Below are positions 48,911-60,937 of a stretch of DNA of 64,000 nt, piece by piece. This DNA is from Talpa occidentalis (taxonomy: Eukaryota; Chordata; Mammalia; Eulipotyphla; Talpidae). Numbering within the stretch: position 1 is the stretch's first letter; each line of letters opens with the position of its first letter. The translations under genes and the position numbers were made by a program. The stretch lies in assembly GCF_014898055.3 (NCBI RefSeq), contig NW_023601433.1:70601683-70665682 (forward strand), given 5' to 3'. Below the pieces are notes generated by a model. That model was not told the origin of the DNA. It made no database searches and was given only the letters and a program-made list of their open reading frames with translations.

Positions 48911-49430
48911 ATATTTTCATTATCCAGGCTCCCAGTCACAGACCCTTGGGTTATTTTTATATATTAGCTATTGTGAATAATGCTGCAGATATCACTTTAA
49001 GATAATGATTTAATTTCCTTTGGATACATACTCAAAATTGGAATTGCTGGATCATATGGTATTTCTATTTTTAACTTTTTGAGAAATTTCCACACTGCTT
49101 TTCCATGGTGGCTGTAGCAGTGTGCATTCCCACCATGTGCGTGGTTCTCTCTTTTCTACATCTTCTACCATCTTTTTGATAATAACCATTCTAACAGGTG
49201 TGAGGTGGTATCTCACTGTGATCTTGATTTTCATTTCCTTGATGATTGTGAGGTTGGGCACCTTTTCATGAACCTGTTGGCCCTTATGCATTTCTTTGGA
49301 ATATTGTCTATTCAGATCTTCTGCCCATTTTTTTATCAGGTGGTTTGTTTTGGCTCTTGAGTTCTGTGAGTTCTGTGAGTATACCTTCTTCTCATGAAAT
49401 TGCAAATTTGGGGTCTACTTCATTTTAAGG
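48240..49430 (-). mobile_element. L1 fragment, antisense, with internal rearrangement
   Basis: The minus frame at 49052-49405 reads HLIKKWAEDLNRQYSKEMHK and later ITVRYHLTPVRMVIIKK, clear L1 ORF2. The left part contains 3' UTR-type sequence (~48,590-48,720) and two near-identical copies of a ~130-bp ORF2 segment (48281-48401 and 48749-48927). Confidence 0.85.
48835..48910. repeat. (TA)n(CA)n compound microsatellite
   Basis: About 27 TA units followed by about 11 CA units, inside the second copy of the duplicated L1 segment. Confidence 0.97.
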
Positions 49431-50953
49431 GAAAGAAAAGTGATTCATCTATACAAGAATCATTTGATTTTCTCTCTTGTACCTCAATTTACACACATCA
49501 TTTTGAAAATGAAACATTCGAATAATGAACTTTTTGTAAAGTACCAATTGGTTCTACCTACAAAGTAATTTATAACAGATGAATTATTTTTTAATATATA
49601 ATACCTTATATGTGACTATTATTTGACCATCTCCAAAATTATTCCAATATACACGAGCTCATTTGATTCTCATGACAACTTGGTGGGTCAGGGAGAATGA
49701 GAGTACTACAGAGCACCGGAAGTGCTGTGTCTCTCAGAATACTCTATTCAGACCTCTCAGAGTCCTTGAAAGTGAGCCATGCCTTCTCAAAAAGTGCTTG
49801 TTAAATGTACAGATTATATCAATTTCACTTCTGGTGGTACCATCAAAATGTCTCGAGCCCCTGAGGCCTGGTGACCGCATTAGTACAAACTCTGAGGCCT
49901 GAGCAGTTAGCACTCTTCCAAGGCACCCCACCTTCTCAGTCCCTACGCTGGAGCTGGACTTCATAATTCATTCCTTGAACATTGGCTGCAAACTTGATAA
50001 ATAAGATTCACATTATAACAGTTATTTTCTTTCAACTTCCTCTTTATCACCAAAAGTGTGTCCTTTGAAGTTCCAGGTAAGAAGGCAATACTGTGTCTAT
50101 TTATTTGGGGGCTCTAGATCTTGGGGCCACTCCATCCCACGTATCATTTAGTGTTGTTGCTTCCAGCTTTGGACCAGGCCATATAATACCTTAGCCTTTT
50201 TTAAATTTTGCAATTACTTTGTCTCTACCAGCCCCAGAAACAGATCTTCACAGACTGAAAAGAGAAAATTACCAAGTCACGTTACAATTGACATCTTTGC
50301 ATGTAGCTTTCCTTCCCGAATCCCGTGGCCTGTAGGGAGGAAGGGTGACATCTGCCACTCCTATGTGGTCCCAGTGGGAAGAGGAGACAAATGGCTGAGT
50401 AGAAGGTGGGGGAGTTATTGTCTCTTTTTAGGCCCTTTGAGAGTCTTCCCAGGTCCAAGACTTTTGGAGATTCACATGATAGCTTTATAAAACCTTGACA
50501 TAGGGAGCTCCACATTAATATTAGGTAACTTGAAAAACCCAAACTTGATTTATCAATGAAGAAACTGAGCTCCAGAGGCTCTACTAGCAACTTTGTGGCT
50601 GAGTGGCAGGCAGATCCAGTGCCTCAGTTTCTCATCGGCCCCAGCATCAGCTGCTCTGTCAACTGTGGGCTCAGACATTGTGCCTCCTTAGCTAGCTGGC
50701 TGCTCTGAGTCCACACATGGCATCTTTTCTCAAATCCTGCTTTCCTGTGTTAGTTATTCTAGTGCTAATATTATTTTCTGATCTATTAAACCAGGTCAAG
50801 TCACTGTCCTTCCCTCTAAGTACTTAGTGTGTAACTTGACATGTTTAGAGGTATAGAGATGAAAATGGTATTGAGAAATTTACCATCTTCCAGCATCCAA
50901 GCAGAAATGTCACACATTTCTGACAGGAAGGGACAATTTTTGTTTTCTAAATG

Positions 50954-50955
<2 letters not shown>

Positions 50956-51008
<53 letters not shown>

Positions 51009-51012
51009 GCAC
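50956..51012. repeat. (CT)n(AC)n compound microsatellite
   Basis: About 17 CT units then about 11 AC/GC units. Confidence 0.96.
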
Positions 51013-53882
51013 ACAGAGCTACCAATCTCTTTAGTAGCCACCAGCACAAACTAGAACTTTCCCTAGCTGATAAGCTCATAAGGAACTAAAATTCTACTAA
51101 AATTCTCTGATCAAATGAAACTGTTTTTTGAAAATTTGAATAAGACTAAATAAAACAAATAATATTACTATGAAGAAAATTATAAATAAATCACTGAGTT
51201 GAAATAAGGGAAAGCAATTAAACTCTGAGTAAGGAGTTCAAAGATCATTTCCTCTAAAATATAGTATCAAAAATCTAGAATGGGAAGGGATCTTGAAGAT
51301 AACCTGGTTCAATACTCATCCTTTGCTGGAATCTCTCATATTTACCAAATCTTCAGTGATAGAAAAGTTTGACAAAAATTAATCTGATGAGTTTTATGTC
51401 TTTTTTTGAAAGTAAGTGTAGAGGCAAGTTAAGAGCCTAGCTGAATAATTCACATCTCTTTCTCTGAATCTTTTAACAATCCAAACCATGAGCTTAATTC
51501 CAAATTCCCATATTTCCTCCTCTGACACAGCTCCTCCAGAAATAGCTTTATTGAAAGCTAAGCACATCAAGGAAAAATGTCCTTCATATTCCTCACTGAA
51601 ACTGGGATCTTTTAGGCAAATCACCAGAACTAACCCTTTCCACACACAATTGCTCCTGGGGCACATTTCTTGTACATCTTTCCTGGGACCAGGCCCCAAT
51701 ATTCTCCTAACACCCCTCATGACCTCAGTGCACATCTGAGGTGAGGTGGTTCTCATTATTTATAGCAATAAAATCCCTTACTTATTTATGCATAATTGAA
51801 ACGTCAGTTGAATCATGTAGCCTATATCTGGATTACTATATTAAAAGTAGAGATATTAACTTATAACGATCTAAAATTTTTCATTTAATACAAAATAAAA
51901 AACATGGGCTTCAACATCTCTTACCCTTGACTCAAAATATGATTCAGTCCTAAATAAGCACTGGTTTTTATTAGGGTCTACAATCATTTTTCCAAAATCA
52001 GGGTGGGGGAGATGTTCAATAGCTCATTCCCCCGCCATTCAATTGATGAACAACTGATAATGACAAGACTTAATGACGGGGAGACACATCTGAATCCTTA
52101 GAGCTTCCAGTGTTTGTTCATGGTGTTGCCTCCAGAAGCCACCTTGGTCTGAAGACCACCATCCACCTGTCCCACGTATGCTCTGCACAGGTCCAGCTCC
52201 CTCTGAGCTTTCTCTGGGCACCTGATCTGCAGCTCATCAGCATCCAGGAGGTTGCTGTTTGGATGCTGCTCAGCTCTGATTCATCAACAATAAAATATGG
52301 TGCCAAGGATTCAAAAAGATCCTCCACCTGTTGTCTGCCGAGCTCAGAGAGGCACGCCATTCAAACTGTCTTCACTGTTTCTTCCTCACCAGGCAGTATC
52401 TATTTTTTTTTTCCTCCCAAGTTCCCTCCTCTCCATATGTCCCTTGCTGCATGTGAATAAGTTATCTCTCTGCTCCCTTTCCTGAAAATATAAACAGACT
52501 CCGTTCAGTACCTAATTTTCTTTTTCATGCCTCATGTCACCTCTGTTCCCACATCTTGAAACTTTCTATTTGGGAACATCTTTTTCTCTAAGTGTGCGGC
52601 ATTAGGTGCAGTGATCAATTATCCTAGGTAATTACTCCTCATTTGAGAATCTCTATTCTTTCTCATTAAAGCCCAAACAAAACTACTTCCTCTCGTTGAC
52701 CAGGTGCACCAGATCTCTTATCCCCAATTTGCCATTTGGCATTTTAGTGCTTAAGCTCATTCTCTGAGGCGCTTAATTTGAGTAGATTGTGCTTGCTCAG
52801 TGAGGCAGCTGCCTCCTCTGTTCTGTGTCCTCACGGCACTGAGACACTTAGCACTATGTCCCCTGACTCCTTCTCTTTGGGGTCACCCAGGGATCTAACT
52901 ACACAAGAAGGACTTTTTTTTTTTGGCGGGGGAGCCATGCATCTTTACAGACCCAATTAAGCTTTTCCCCAAATTCCCAGGTTTCTTGGTAAAAACTGTC
53001 CATTATTTTCTTTCTGCGGTTGTAAAAGGAGACAAATGGCTCTTTCTCGTTACTACTTAGCCACACTGGGTTTTCTAAATGTCTCTATTCAGTAACTTGA
53101 TTTTCAGTTTATGTTATCTGTTGCCATTATGTCTTCTTGCTTATTAGACACACCTCCTAAAAATATGTGTTATCAGTTCCTCTGCTGCATACTTAAGAAT
53201 TCAAATGAATCAAAAGTGGGCTTTTGAAGAGAGTACACTCTAGTACTCTCGCTGGAATGGCCTATGGAACCATGACTTAAAATTCCAGTCAGCAACCCTT
53301 TGGAGATGTAAATTGAGGTAGCAGAACTCCTTTTGGACAGCTTAATGATCTGTAGTTAATAGTAAGAGGCTGCTGGGCAGATGCAGTACAGCTGGGTTTA
53401 GGTTAGCTTTTCTCAGCTTTCCAAATTGTACAGTGATTACAGCCATTGAGATTCTGAATCCTGCCTGAATCAATAACCAAAAGCAGCAACAAAGAATTGG
53501 CAGTGGCTTGTCAGTGTGACCTTTCAGCACATGCTCTTCGTCCAAGCCAGGGACCAATGCCTCCTTCCCAAGCCCACCCCAGGCTGGGCACAACAAATCG
53601 TCCTTCTAACAATTTTGGGATGAAGATTGCTGGATTTAAGTCAAAATTCTCTTACTTGAGTGTACACAATTTCACTGAACTGGAGAGGAAATGTGGGCCT
53701 CCTCTTAGTAGCAAAATATAAATCTAGAAGCCACAAGATGCCCCGCTGCTGAAAGAGTTGCTGTATTCTTATGCCTGTCTGTAAGATTGACTTGGATTAC
53801 TGAGTGCTAGGGAACAGGTCCATCTACAATTTCCAGGGTCTTGTTATCCTCACTCAAAAGCCCAAGTGAGTTAAAAAAAAAA

Positions 53883-54650
53883 AATGGACCAAGAACTTGT
53901 AGAGATATTTATCCAAAGAAGATGTGCAAAGGGTCAATAAACCCATAAAAAGATGCTTGATGTCACTAGTCATTAGGGAAACACAAAGCAAAACCATAAA
54001 GAGGTATTATCCCCATTAGAATGACTATTGTCAAAAAACGAACATAACAAGTGTTGGCAAGGATGTGGGAAAATTAGAACCTTTGAGCACCACTGGTGGG
54101 AAAGTAAAATGGTGTTGCTGCTGTAGAAAACAGCATGGTAATCCCTCAAAAGTAGAAGAATCATATGATCCAGCAATTCTACTTTGGGGTATTTACCCAA
54201 AAGAATGAAAAGCCAGGCTCAATATATTTTTCAAGTATTCAGTTCTTTCCTTGAAGAGCGGAGTGTACACCCTTGTTCAGAGCATCATTATCCACACTGG
54301 TCAAAAGGCTGAAGAGTCCATGTCCAATGATGCTAAACAGAAAAACAATATGTGATCTATATACACAATGAATATGATTCAGTACTAACAAGGAAGAAAA
54401 TTCTAACACATGCCACAATAGAGTTGTGACAACAGCTTGCTAAGTGAAATAAGTCAGCACAAAAGGTCAGTTAACGTCTGTTTCTACATGAGTCTGTTCA
54501 GATTCAGAGATAAACATAGAATGTGGTCACCAGAGGCTGTTGGAGGGAAAATGGGAAGTTGTCATTTAATGGGTCTAGAGTTTCGGTTTTACAAGATGAA
54601 AAGATCTCTGTGGGTGGGTGATGGTGACAATTATACAGCAGTGTGGACTT
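53883..54650 (+). mobile_element. L1 fragment, sense (ORF2 C-terminal part and 3' UTR)
   Basis: The + strand shows 'CATAAAAAGATGCTTGATGT', 'CATTAGGGAAACACAAAGC', 'ATGATCCAGCAATTCTACTT', 'GTATTTACCCAAAAGAATGA' and 'CTAAGTGAAATAAGTCAGC', all in normal L1 order. Frames are broken. It is one of only two sense-oriented LINE-1 relics recognised in this window. Confidence 0.82.
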
Positions 54651-54678
54651 CAGGCTTTGCAGGGACAGATAAGAAATA

Positions 54679-55015
54679 CAGTGGTCCCTTTCTCTGCAAG
54701 GGATACTTTCCAGAAGTCTCAGGGGCTGCCTGAAGAAGCAGGGAGTTCCAAAACTTGTATATACTATATTGTTTGCCTAGGCATCCGTATCTCTGATAAA
54801 GCTTAATTAATAAATTAGGCACAATGAGAGGTTAAAAACAACAACTGATAATAAAGTAGAACAATTACAACAAATAATATACCACAAGGAAGGTTATATG
54901 AATGTGGTCTCTCAAAATATCTTAAAATCTTAAGTCTACTTCAAGTTTTTGGATCATGTTGACTGCAGGTAACTGAAACTATTGAAATGAAACCTCAGAT
55001 TAAGAGGGGTGACTG
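54679..55015. mobile_element. Tigger-type (TcMar) DNA transposon relic
   Basis: The ends are inverted: CAGTGGTCCCTTT on the left and AGAGGGGTGACTG on the right. TA flanks each side (54677-54678 and 55016-55017), the Tc1/mariner target site. The interior, 'ATAAATTAGGCACAATGAGA' and 'GAATGTGGTCTCTCAAAATA', resembles known non-autonomous Tigger elements of ~340 bp. No transposase. Confidence 0.8.
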
Positions 55016-55087
55016 TAGAAAGGGAAAAGAAAAAAAACAGTGAGGGAATGGTTCTTGACTTTGTATACAAATATGCTTTTTTTTCAG

Positions 55088-55167
55088 AGTCATTTTTCAC
55101 TCAAGAAGGGCGCTGCAGCCTTGGGGATTGGAACAGACAGCGTGATCCTGATTAAGTGTGATGAGAG
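55088..55167 (+). CDS. GAD2: GAD2 exon 8: PLP-stacking histidine
   Basis: The 80-nt exon encodes residues 281-306, [20 protein letters not shown] then LIKCDE, plus two bases of codon 307. His282 corresponds to the residue that stacks on the PLP ring in GAD65 crystal structures. The [10 protein letters not shown] motif is the hallmark of the GAD/DDC family. Acceptor TTTTTTTTCAG ends at 55087 and donor GTGAGC starts at 55168. This is the last GAD2 exon in the window. Confidence 0.97.
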
Positions 55168-56230
55168 GTGAGCATGAATCTGCAACCCTTTGGGTTAAAA
55201 ATTTGTAAATTGCACTCATGTACATCAGTCCCCAAACAGCCAACGAAGGTGGAGCAAGCTTGCTTCTATTCTACCCCAGCCATGGCTGTTTGCTGTATGC
55301 TTGGAGTCCTGGGATGTTGTTGCTCAATGCCATGAAGACTTTAACAACCCTTGATTGGATCAGAACCTTTGTTGAATCAATCAAAATATTCTGCACCAAG
55401 AAGGTACAGAAAAACATTCATCACCTGGGTACTTTAAGCTACAAAGAGTAATTTGAGCAGTGGTTTATAGAGGTGCTATCAGTTGAGGCACCATGGATTG
55501 TGTGAACTTGAGGGAGTGAATGCAGAAAGGGGCAGTTTAGTGAGCAGAAAGTGAATGATACCCCCGAAACTCATAAGCTTTATGATGGAAGCTTGGAGGG
55601 GAAATCGCGTCTTAACTAGCGCACAAACCTCCTAAGTATCCTGGGAATCATTGCAGGGGAGAGTGAAAAACAGGATATTCATGTAAATGATCACTACCTA
55701 TAGTCCTGCAATCTCTTGAAAAAATAAATGCAGTCTTTAAGAGATTAAGAACTTTCCCTAAATTAAAGGAAAGCCCCTCTAGTAACCATTTATTTATTCA
55801 CATGTATAATGAGACAGATATTTATGATTGCCCATCATGTCACTAAACTCTAGAAAACCAAAAGGCACGATCTCAGCCCCCCCACAATGCGTGACATGGG
55901 TGAGGAGGTGTAGCACCAGGAGGAGGCAGTTATATGGTTGAATTGTGTGGCACAGGTTTGAGACATCAGTAAGGCTTGAGAGGCTCCATGCAGTAGGAGG
56001 GGACTTGAGCTGGGTTTTTTAAATTGGAGATGAGTTAGGTGGGTGGAGGGTAGGGGCACCTGCAAAACATTGAACTGAAGTCATAGAAATGGGAATGAAC
56101 TTATAGGACTGGAGGAACTAGAACTGACCAGAAGTGGCTGGTCAGATACATGTAGGGGGGTGAGTGGGAAGCAGAAAGGTCCACTATGGCAGATAAAGTT
56201 GGGGTTTTGAATACTCAAAAAATCAAAGTG

Positions 56231-56547
56231 GGGCCTCCCCGGTGGCGCAGCGGTTGAGCGCTGGGTTGCGAAGCTGCCCGCGGCCTATGCGGCGCCGGTT
56301 CGATCCCCTGCTGCTCCCCGGCCACCAGAGGAGGGTCCCACATGGCACGCAGACCTCTCCTGCCGCCCGCTGCTCCCCTCAGCAGTGTATTTCGGTCCTT
56401 CTGCCTGCTCTGCTCCCTGCTCTGGCTCTGGTGAATTCTCTCACCCTCCCATGCTTCTGACTGTACCCAGTGTATGTATAAACAAAACAAACAAATAAAT
56501 AAATAAAAAAAAAAACAAAAAAACATGCCTCTATTAAAAAAAAAAAA
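56231..56547 (+). mobile_element. Lineage tRNA-derived SINE, forward, full length with extended tail
   Basis: The head is GGGCCTCCCCGGTGGCGCAG with an intact B box GGTTCGATCCC. The body reads GCAGACCTCTCCTG ... GTGAATTCTCTCACCCTCCC ... TTCTGACTGTACCCAGTG. An A-rich tail is interrupted by a ~20-nt unique segment (CATGCCTCTATT) and then a second A-run. The 14-bp site AAAAAATCAAAGTG is repeated at 56217-56230 and 56548-56561. Confidence 0.95.
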
Positions 56548-56937
56548 AAAAAATCAAAGTGATTAATTGTCACATCTCTCTCCGAGTGGCAAAAATACAA
56601 GAGCTTGCCACTTCTTATCAACACCTTTATATGCAGGTTTTGTGTGATTGCTTGCTGTGAACACATTACTTTTACTTTCAGGGGGCAGGGGTGGGGTTGA
56701 TGTTTTGTTTTTCCTTTGGGAAAAAGAAAAGCTAAACTTAGCATTAGCATCTGATGGGCCTAGAAACAGGATAACTTGAAAGCATCTTTATCCAAGAAGG
56801 ACATCAATGAAACCACCCTTGGCAGCAAGAGAGGGACTTCCATCAGTGAGGCCAGGTGAGAGGCTCTAGCTGTGAGAACAGCATGAAATGATAAACAACC
56901 AGAGTGAGGCAAACATTTTCAAAAAGGAACTGCTTTA

Positions 56938-57204
56938 GGGCCTCCCTGGTGGCGCACTGGTTGAGAGCTGGGCTGCGAATCTTCTGCAGTGCAGGTTCGA
57001 TCCCTGGCCCCCGGGGCGAGGGTCCCACATGGTGCACAGACCTCTCCTGCTGCCCACTGCTCCCCTCAGCAGTGTGCTTCGGTCCTTCTGCCTGTTCTGC
57101 TCCCCGCTCTGGCTCTGGTGAATTCTCTCACCCTCCCACGCTTCTGACTGTACCCAGTGCTTGTATAAATAAATAAATAAATCTTTAAAAAAAAAAAAAA
57201 AAAA
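56938..57204 (+). mobile_element. Lineage tRNA-derived SINE, forward, full length
   Basis: Complete copy: head GGGCCTCCCTGGTGGCGCAC, B box GGTTCGATCCC, ~130-nt body, AAAT repeats and a poly(A). Perfect 17-bp duplication AAAAAGGAACTGCTTTA (56921-56937 and 57205-57221). The clean flanks make it a good reference copy for the family. Confidence 0.95.
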
Positions 57205-58379
57205 AAAAAGGAACTGCTTTATATTTTTAAGGCTACCAGTGTTCCTTGCTCTCAGGTAGTGAATTTGAGGCAAAATTTGGTAGAAAAAAAAATGCTAACG
57301 GGGAATAAAGGCTTAAATGACTTCAAAAGTTTTCTTAGCACTTATACACAAGGAGTCTAGAATTTAGGGAAGAATCATCTAGATAGAGCGCGGTTTTCCA
57401 ACCTAGACAAGCCTTCCTTATTAGCTTAGTTTGTAGGTGTTCTTGAGTTGAATCCCAGAAGGCTCCAGTCCGTGGAACATCAATCTTGCTGCTTCTACTC
57501 CTGGGAAAACCAGTTGAAGATAATTGACGTGGCCTCAGGATGAGTCCACTGAGACAGACAGCCACCTAGTCGTGGGGACACTAGGCTGATCTAAGGATTC
57601 CAAAGAGAAGTGCAGGCTTGGAGTAAGGAAGAGCAAGAAGGAAAAGCATAAGAGTTGCAAGGAAAGTGACCCCAGCAGACATGTAGGAAGGAGACTCAGA
57701 AGTCCCTTCACTCACCAACAGCAGAGAAGGAGCCAAAAGCTAAGAATGCTAGAACAGCAGTGGGCCCTCAAAGAGGGCTTAAGCTCAAAGAGTTTTATTC
57801 CACTAATTTTAGAAGTCATAAGTAAAACAAAAACATAATGCTAAGAACTGTTGTTTCAGAAAAGACCTCACTATCTGCTCCTCCGCACTGGGAGGAAGCA
57901 CTTTAGTGCTTCCTGAAAAAAGGAGGGAAAAGGATAAGAAATAAAGGGTAGGAGAAACAAGGCCCAGGAGAAAAAAAATTGCGTAAAGTGTGTGGCAAAG
58001 CAGGGGAGAGGGAAAAGTAGAGGGAAAAATAGGTGGGAGCAGAAATCACAGAGTTTGAAAAAGGAATCAGTTACCATTTTTACCATCTACAAAGCAATAG
58101 AAGCTTACTTTTAAAATAATAGAAAATTACGGAGAAACTCACAGTTCATCCAAAGATCGTCACTAATAACATCTAAGTGTTTAAACCTATGAATCTCTTT
58201 TTCTAAGCATAGAGGTTTGTTCTTTTTTAATCTTTTTTTCCTTTACACATTTGTGACCATGTTTCCTTTTCTAACTAGACATGGAACATAAATATTTTTC
58301 CACATGAATACAAATAACACGCTTAACTACATAATACCTGAGGTCTGACTAAGTCAGAAAGTGTGACAGTACTTTGCAG

Positions 58380-58560
58380 AGCTGGCCTATTTGAATTCAG
58401 ATCTCAGCTCCAGCACTAACTTGAACAACTATCTCTCCATCCCTCAGTTTCTTTGAAAAAAGAGACCAACTCATGGCCTCTGCTTCATAGGATTGTCAGT
58501 AAGTTGAAATGTGCTGACAAATGAAATATGTAAAATGCTAAAAATGATAGCTAGAACAAA
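58380..58560 (+). mobile_element. MIR SINE, sense
   Basis: 'TTGAATTCAGATCTCAGCTC', 'CATCCCTCAGTTTCTTTG' and 'GTAAAATGCTAAAAATGATA' follow the MIR order. Strongly diverged. Confidence 0.7.
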
Positions 58561-59189
58561 GCAAGAACAAAATGTTAGTTCCCTACTGTTCCCTGCTAGT
58601 CCCTGTTGTGGGTGTTGCTGTTATAAATAATCTTTCCATCCTTCAGTGAATGTCCTCATGTGTCCAGGGCTTGTCCATTTCTGGTTATATCTTAGTACAA
58701 TTGCTAACTAAACTATCGGAACATTCTTAGGGAAAGTAATATATCAGGCTAAGTTGCCTGTTAAAGGGTTTCACCAGTTTATTCTAGCAGTAGTATATGT
58801 GAGTATGCTAGGGAGATGAAGCAGTATAAGTCATTACCTGCATCTATATTCATAACTCACATCATCTGTATGACTTGAGTTAAAGATGGAGAGTCTGGCC
58901 TAATGAATTCAATGAAATTGAAATGGTGAGGTCAAGCACCCAGGAGAAGTCATATCTACCCACCATTCCAGCCAGAATCAGTTCAAACACTCTTGGCAGC
59001 CATATTGATTTTATGATCACATCCTCGTTAAAGTCAGGTGTGCAGTTCAGAAAAACACTTGAGACTAACAAAGGGCACATCTACGTACTTGTTTCTCATA
59101 ATCAGCTTTACAAATTCTTCCTTTACTTAGCAAAACCACCTCAAGTTTCATCCATGTCATCTAAAAGGTAGTATTTTATCTTTAACCAT

Positions 59190-59600
59190 AACCTCCTTTC
59201 TCATTTCAAATGTTAATGTTTTCTCAGTTTTTTGTTGGACTAATCAGATATCTATATATTTGCTGATCTTTTCCATTTGCCAACTTTTGGATTTATTATC
59301 AACTTTATAAAGTTTTTAATTCATTGAAAAGTTCACTCGTTCTTTCTGCCTACATTGTTGTTTCCTTAGCTTCTTAGGTTAAATATTTAATTTGGTTATT
59401 TTTATTCTGCTGTTTAATTTTAAGAGCATTTCAAGCTATCTGCTCTCCTATGAGAATGATTTAAGATGCTTTTCATAGTTTTATATGTAGTATTCCCATG
59501 TCATTAATTTTTAATGTTCTTTAATTACAGTTTAGATTTCCTCCTTGACTCAAAAGTTATTTAGAATAGCCAAGCATGATTTCTTGCATGGTAAATTGAA
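59190..59600 (-). mobile_element. Ancient L1 fragment, antisense
   Basis: T-rich + strand with 'TTTTAATTCATTGAAAAGTT' and 'TTGACTCAAAAGTTATTTAG', which look like the reverse complement of old L1 ORF2. Only weakly supported. Confidence 0.45.
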
Positions 59601-60013
59601 CTACTTATCGTAATCCTTTTCTTCTCTCTAAAACCATGTTCAGGCAATGGGGATGGTAGCTCGGGGAGGAAGAAGATTGTCAGTATACCTTGTTTCTCTG
59701 TATGCTGTAGGACCAAGAACTATCAAAACTACCCAACTATTGAAAGATGATAGAGCAATATATCTTAGTAGGAGGTTGTATGTTTCCAGAAAACCATAGT
59801 AGAAGCACTAGATACATCATTATGACTCTATAATTTAGCTTGAAAAGTGTCTTGCTAAGTCAAGGTAGGAGGCATTTCATTTAAGCATCATGAGTATTTT
59901 TGGAAGCCATTGCTGTGCAGTGCTAAAATCCTGGGTTCTGATGTCAGGCAGTGCTAGGTTTGAAATATTGACCCTCCTGACTCTGACATACTGCAAGTCA
60001 CATAATGCCAGTA

Positions 60014-60246
60014 CAACTGCTCCTTGAACCTCAAGGGTTGGGACTGTGTAGACCCACTTATATGAAGATCTTTTTCTATCCTTGGGTTGGACATTCACCA
60101 ATTCAGTCATCCATGGGTGATGGTTGGTTTAATCTACTGATGAGGAACCCGTGGATACTATGCTGTAGAATAAGTCATCCCTGGATTTTTAACTGGGGGA
60201 AGGAGGCCTGGTGCCCCTAACTCCCTCATTGTTCAAAGGTAAACTG
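60014..60246. mobile_element. MER2-type (TcMar-Tigger) DNA transposon relic
   Basis: Starts CAACTGCTCCTTGAACCTCA and ends CATTGTTCAAAGGTAAACTG, imperfect inverted repeats flanked by TA at 60012-60013 and 60247-60248. The interior 'GACCCACTTATATGAAGATC' matches the MER2 theme. Shorter than the usual ~345 bp, so probably internally deleted. Confidence 0.8.
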
Positions 60247-60259
60247 TATTGCTACTTAT

Positions 60260-60480
60260 AATAATAATGACGAGATTGTTTAATGTGCATTGTTTACTGT
60301 ATGCAAGGCAGGTTTCTACTTAGTGCTTTATAATGTTTTATACCTATCGTCTCATTTCATCTTCCTATAATTTGTGAGGCAGGTGCTATTGTCATCATTC
60401 TATAAATGAGTAGAAGGAAGATCTGGGGCAGAAACCCAGCTATTCAGTTTCCACATTTGAAGCTCTTAGCCATATTCAGC
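60260..60480 (-). mobile_element. MIR SINE, antisense
   Basis: 'TACCTATCGTCTCATTTCAT', 'TGTGAGGCAGGTGCTATTGT' and 'CATTCTATAAATGAG' are the reverse complement of the MIR core and 3' part. Confidence 0.8.
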
Positions 60481-60937
60481 TGCCTCTTGAAACTTAATTT
60501 CCTTTCTGCAAAGTGAGACCAATAATAACTCACCTGTCAGGTTGGTGTGAGCAGCAGAGAACATGAGGGAAGGCACAGACCTCTTCTAAAACAGGTAACT
60601 CGTTTTGCTGCTGATGTGTTGCTGTCAATAGTGGTCCCGACATTTGTCAATTTCTAACAGAAAGATTCATGCATCTTTTCTCTGGACACATCTCCGTGAA
60701 CAGAGCCAAGCTCTGCTCACTTAAACAGTCCGGGAGAATTATCCCAGTTTCAGCTCCACCCAGGAGCAGGGTCATGGGTAACTTAAGCACCCAATATGTG
60801 ACTGTTTAGATGCCCACCGAGAGGTACCCACTCTCCTGCACATGCTGCCTTTGGTAAGTTAGTTGTCTCCTTCAGAGCCATAGGAAGGTAACCACGAATC
60901 TGGGTCAAGCCCCATTCATGGTATAATGTGTCTTTTT

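Larger units (their letters stand above)
47834..55087 (+). other. GAD2: GAD2 intron 7
   Basis: 7,254 nt. Contains an antisense L1 with an internal duplication and a TA/CA microsatellite (48240-49430), a CT/AC microsatellite (50956-51012), a sense L1 3' part (53883-54650) and a Tigger-type DNA transposon (54679-55015) ending only 72 nt before the exon 8 acceptor. The stretches 49,430-50,950 and 51,020-53,880 show no feature I can name, apart from a possible MIR relic near 50,560. Confidence 0.75.

Noticed and set aside
56938..57010. Apparent tRNA gene with A and B boxes
   Set aside because: It is the tRNA-derived head of a SINE, followed by the family body, poly(A) and target duplications; it cannot be assumed to fold as a functional tRNA.
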